Source: CAZVGZ01 sp964627605 (GTDB lineage: Bacteria; Latescibacterota; MWCZ01; CAZVGZ01). Taken from it: a stretch of DNA of 64,000 bases. The position numbers and the translations under genes are program-made. The notes beneath the pieces are model-generated. The model searched no databases. It worked only from the letters and a program-made list of their open reading frames with translations, and was not told the DNA's origin. The stretch is taken from the NCBI GenBank assembly GCA_964627605.1, contig CAZVGZ010000012.1:1-64000 (forward strand), written 5' to 3'. Positions 62,546-64,000 of the stretch are shown here, one piece after another. Numbering within the stretch: the stretch's first letter is position 1; the number at the start of each line of letters is the position of its first letter.

Positions 62546-62660
62546 AGCCGACGAGTACCTGATAATATCGTACACCGAGTTCCCACAACCCAACTACGGT
62601 GGATGTGAGATTATTGAAGAGCCAGGGGGGCAAACTGTCGAAGTTGATCGGAGGACTTGA
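62546..62660 (+). pseudogene. Possible 3' tail of a lost gene
   Basis: The plus-strand frame LADEYLIISYTEFPQPNYGG, then CEIIEEPGGQTVEVDRRT, to TGA at 62658 reads like a genuine protein end with alternating strands, but it has no start and lies between two minus-strand genes. It vaguely recalls sialidase-type propeller ends. Weakly supported. Confidence 0.25.
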
Positions 62661-62692
62661 AGTCGAGCCTACGAAGCGCCGCGTCGGCTGTC

Positions 62693-63382
62693 CTATATCA
62701 AGCCAGCACCAACGAGCGCTGAGAGGAGCTCGTTAGTTCTCCGCCACTCCCAACACAAAAGCGACTTACTATGTCCACTCCAGGTGGTAGATGAAGTCCA
62801 CTCGTGGAGAATCGATTTCCCCAGAAGCGCCTGACGATTTTTGTTTGCGATCAACACCGTAGGCTCACGGCAGACTCTGCGCTTCGATCCGGCGGGATAG
62901 GAGTACCGTTCTGAGCTCTTGAAAGGTTTGTCCACGGGAAATATTACCACAAGAGCGATGGTTCCGGTGGCTTCTGCAACATGCATGGCCGCCCAGTCTT
63001 TGTCCTCTCCGCTAAACGAATTCCAGTAGGTTGCCTCGTTTATAACAATAATCACTCCACCTTGTTGCGCTTCTTTTATGTCGGCAAAAATCACCCGGGT
63101 GTGTTTCATAGGGACATCGCCATCCCGATGCGTCCCCACCACCTCTACGTGTCTGGCTTCGTGGGTCAAACATCTTGGATCTAAGTCCGCGCCGCTGGAC
63201 GCGAATTCGATTCCCACTGCGGTATCGGCCATCGACTGTTTTATAAACAGGCTATAGCGCGTCCAGGTAACCGGGCTGATCTTCTCGGTCTTTCTGTCCT
63301 CTGGCACCGGAATGCGAGACCTCAAATCGATGACTCTGAAATCTTTGACGAATTCGAGCCCTTCATTAGGTGGGGTGTTCAT
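62693..63382 (-). CDS. Hypothetical protein
   Basis: A 229-residue soluble protein of unknown family, ATG 63382. The centre is beta-rich (TAVGIEFASSGADLDPRCL; MKHTRVIFADIKEAQQGGVI; ATGTIALVVIFPVDKPFKSS). The last ~45 residues (after VLIANKNRQALLGKSI) are low in family-like pattern; one frame over the text SPRVDFIYHLEWT looks at least as protein-like, so a late frameshift is possible. No signal peptide. The membrane gene upstream lies 21 bases away on the same strand. Confidence 0.5.
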   Translation of the reverse strand: MNTPPNEGLEFVKDFRVIDLRSRIPVPEDRKTEKISPVTWTRYSLFIKQSMADTAVGIEFASSGADLDPRCLTHEARHVEVVGTHRDGDVPMKHTRVIFADIKEAQQGGVIIVINEATYWNSFSGEDKDWAAMHVAEATGTIALVVIFPVDKPFKSSERYSYPAGSKRRVCREPTVLIANKNRQALLGKSILHEWTSSTTWSGHSKSLLCWEWRRTNELLSALVGAGLI

Positions 63383-63403
63383 ATTCGTCTGCTGATATCG
63401 GTT

Positions 63404-63691
63404 CTACAATGTCCTTGTCTTTAGGGGGACGATGGATATCGGGTGGTGAACTTTAGGGGGATTCAAGGCCATCTGCAGCGGCATCAGCACGAGAACAGCC
63501 CCGATTCCGAACACGACAATCTTATTCTGCCCTTTTATCTCGGCCCCAAGGAATTTGAAATGAGCGTGCTTGTGATGGCCTTTGCGTTTGTGACGCTGTT
63601 TACGAAGGATCACGTACCCATAGATCGCGATTATGGATGCGCCTAGCGCTCCGATGACGATGGAGTAGACCAAGTAAAAAGTATCAGACAT
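63404..63691 (-). CDS. Small two-helix membrane protein with poly-G leader
   Basis: A 95-residue protein. Two membrane helices (about 5-28, FYLVYSIVIGALGASIIAIYG, and about 60-78, KIVVFGIGAVLVLMPLQMAL) flank a His/Lys-rich loop (RKQRHKRKGHHKHAHFKF). ATG 63691 is chosen; seven bases upstream lies a run of nine G in the place of a ribosome binding site, and a good promoter stands at 63736-63763. Family not recognised. Confidence 0.62.
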   Translation of the reverse strand: MSDTFYLVYSIVIGALGASIIAIYGYVILRKQRHKRKGHHKHAHFKFLGAEIKGQNKIVVFGIGAVLVLMPLQMALNPPKVHHPISIVPLKTRTL

Positions 63692-63698
63692 AGTAGCG

Positions 63699-63707
63699 CC
63701 CCCCCCC
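63699..63707 (-). promoter_or_regulatory. G9 homopolymer at the ribosome binding site
   Basis: Nine consecutive G on the minus strand (AAGGGGGGGGGCG), ending eight bases ahead of ATG 63691 and lying within the leader predicted from the promoter at 63736-63763. Homopolymers of this length slip in replication, so the SD quality and spacing could vary between cells. Confidence 0.6.
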
Positions 63708-63735
63708 TTGACAGAAAATCGTATTGCGCGACACG

Positions 63736-63763
63736 CGTATACAACAGCGACTGTTAGTGTCAA
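63736..63763 (-). promoter_or_regulatory. Sigma-70 promoter of the small membrane protein at the right end
   Basis: On the minus strand TTGACA (63763-63758, perfect) and TATACG (63741-63736, four of six) are 16 bases apart. The transcript would start near 63729 and include the G9 tract before ATG 63691. Confidence 0.65.
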
Positions 63764-63805
63764 GGCGTTAGGTGCATTTCATGCCGTATATATATTGAAG
63801 CTACC

Positions 63806-63857
63806 AGGAGGAGCTAAGCCCATGGCGTACAGCTATCTTCGGTGCGCCGGTTCTTGA
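63806..63857 (+). other. SD followed by an 11-codon open frame
   Basis: AGGAGGAG (63806-63813) stands eight bases before ATG 63822, but the frame stops after MAYSYLRCAGS (TGA 63855). It may be the start of a lost gene, a leader peptide, or chance. Apart from this, 63764-63948 shows no gene. Confidence 0.25.
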
Positions 63858-63948
63858 TATTCGGTTATACAACCGCTCTCCAACTACCCTCGACACCAGG
63901 TAGCCGTTACGCCAGGGGGGGCCAGTCGGTGGATGATTAGACGGTCGC

Positions 63949-64000
63949 TCAATAGCGTCCGCTCTCTTTGGCTAGTTCAACCACGCGAGCTATGCGCTCC
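63949..64000 (-). CDS. C-terminal end of a gene continuing beyond the window
   Basis: The minus strand enters the window with ERIARVVELAKESGRY and stops at TGA (63951-63949). The amphipathic helix text looks like a true C-terminus; too short to assign. Confidence 0.4.
   Translation of the reverse strand, partial: ERIARVVELAKESGRY

Noticed and set aside
1..64000. tRNA, rRNA, riboswitch, insertion sequence or prophage genes
   Set aside because: I found no cloverleaf, transposase, integrase or terminal inverted repeats in the intergenic stretches; small RNAs cannot be excluded.

Overview
The window looks like a chromosomal segment of an uncultured Gram-negative bacterium, probably of the FCB / Gemmatimonadota-Latescibacterota-Poribacteria part of the tree. 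Direct evidence for two membranes: an LpxH-type lipid A hydrolase, several lipobox lipoproteins, a small beta-barrel-like protein, MltG and MurB. Clues to affiliation are three TPR/GWxTD-domain proteins and beta-helix proteins ending in type-IX-secretion-like C-terminal domains (NPFNP and SGVYLYRL motifs). Taxonomy is inference. A run of 100 N (6690-6789) is a scaffold gap, so this is a draft assembly, perhaps a metagenome bin. Starts are often GTG or TTG and genes frequently overlap by 4 bases.

Layout. 1-5805: a wrecked FAD oxidoreductase, a small secreted protein, a HAD hydrolase, then Gfo/Idh/MocA dehydrogenase, a D-threonine aldolase-type PLP enzyme and GlpD. 5837-6852: LpxH-like hydrolase, gap and a 9-bp tandem repeat. 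6930-14240: complete F-type ATP synthase operon (Z-I-B-E-F-H-A-G-D-C) closed by a terminator. 14459-17542: argS and an MFS transporter. 17548-19068: ceramidase-like protein. 19221-31142: TSUP permease, ThiL, a response regulator with an internal stop, a lipoprotein and a tandem cluster of three large GWxTD proteins plus the stump of a fourth. 31145-31656: a self-contained unit (promoter, SD, small membrane protein, terminator). 32260-36511: HPt protein, unknown protein, QueG, alpha/beta hydrolase, DUF2007 and DUF2344 proteins. 36703-42537: kinase-like protein, two thioredoxin-fold proteins, CysM-JAMM pair, broken cyclic-nucleotide-binding protein, beta-barrel candidate, metallophosphoesterase. 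42566-44328: murB-surE. 44373-50443: carbohydrate-type ABC importer with a binding protein fused to a permease, interleaved with gene wreckage. 51157-58053: one long minus-strand operon (cysE, nudix, ruvX, mltG, M29 aminopeptidase, thioesterase-crotonase, sulfatase) ending at a strong terminator. 58274-63691: gcvPB, ornithine cyclodeaminase homologue, a decayed beta-helix gene, phosphoesterase, two unknowns. The right edge cuts a minus-strand gene.

Working together: the ATP synthase operon is textbook. cysE makes O-acetylserine and the CysM-JAMM pair suggests sulfide transfer via a CysO-like carrier protein that is not in the window. The ABC importer followed by a glycerophosphodiesterase remnant, with GlpD elsewhere in the window, hints at glycerol-phosphate uptake, but that is speculative.

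The most striking property is gene decay: at least eleven recognisable genes are broken by in-frame stops, frameshifts (three at A/T homopolymers) or large internal deletions, including two chimeric junctions where the 5' part of one gene runs into the 3' part of another. Housekeeping genes between them are intact. That is what early reductive evolution, for example in a host-associated lineage, would look like, although single-base breaks could also be assembly errors.
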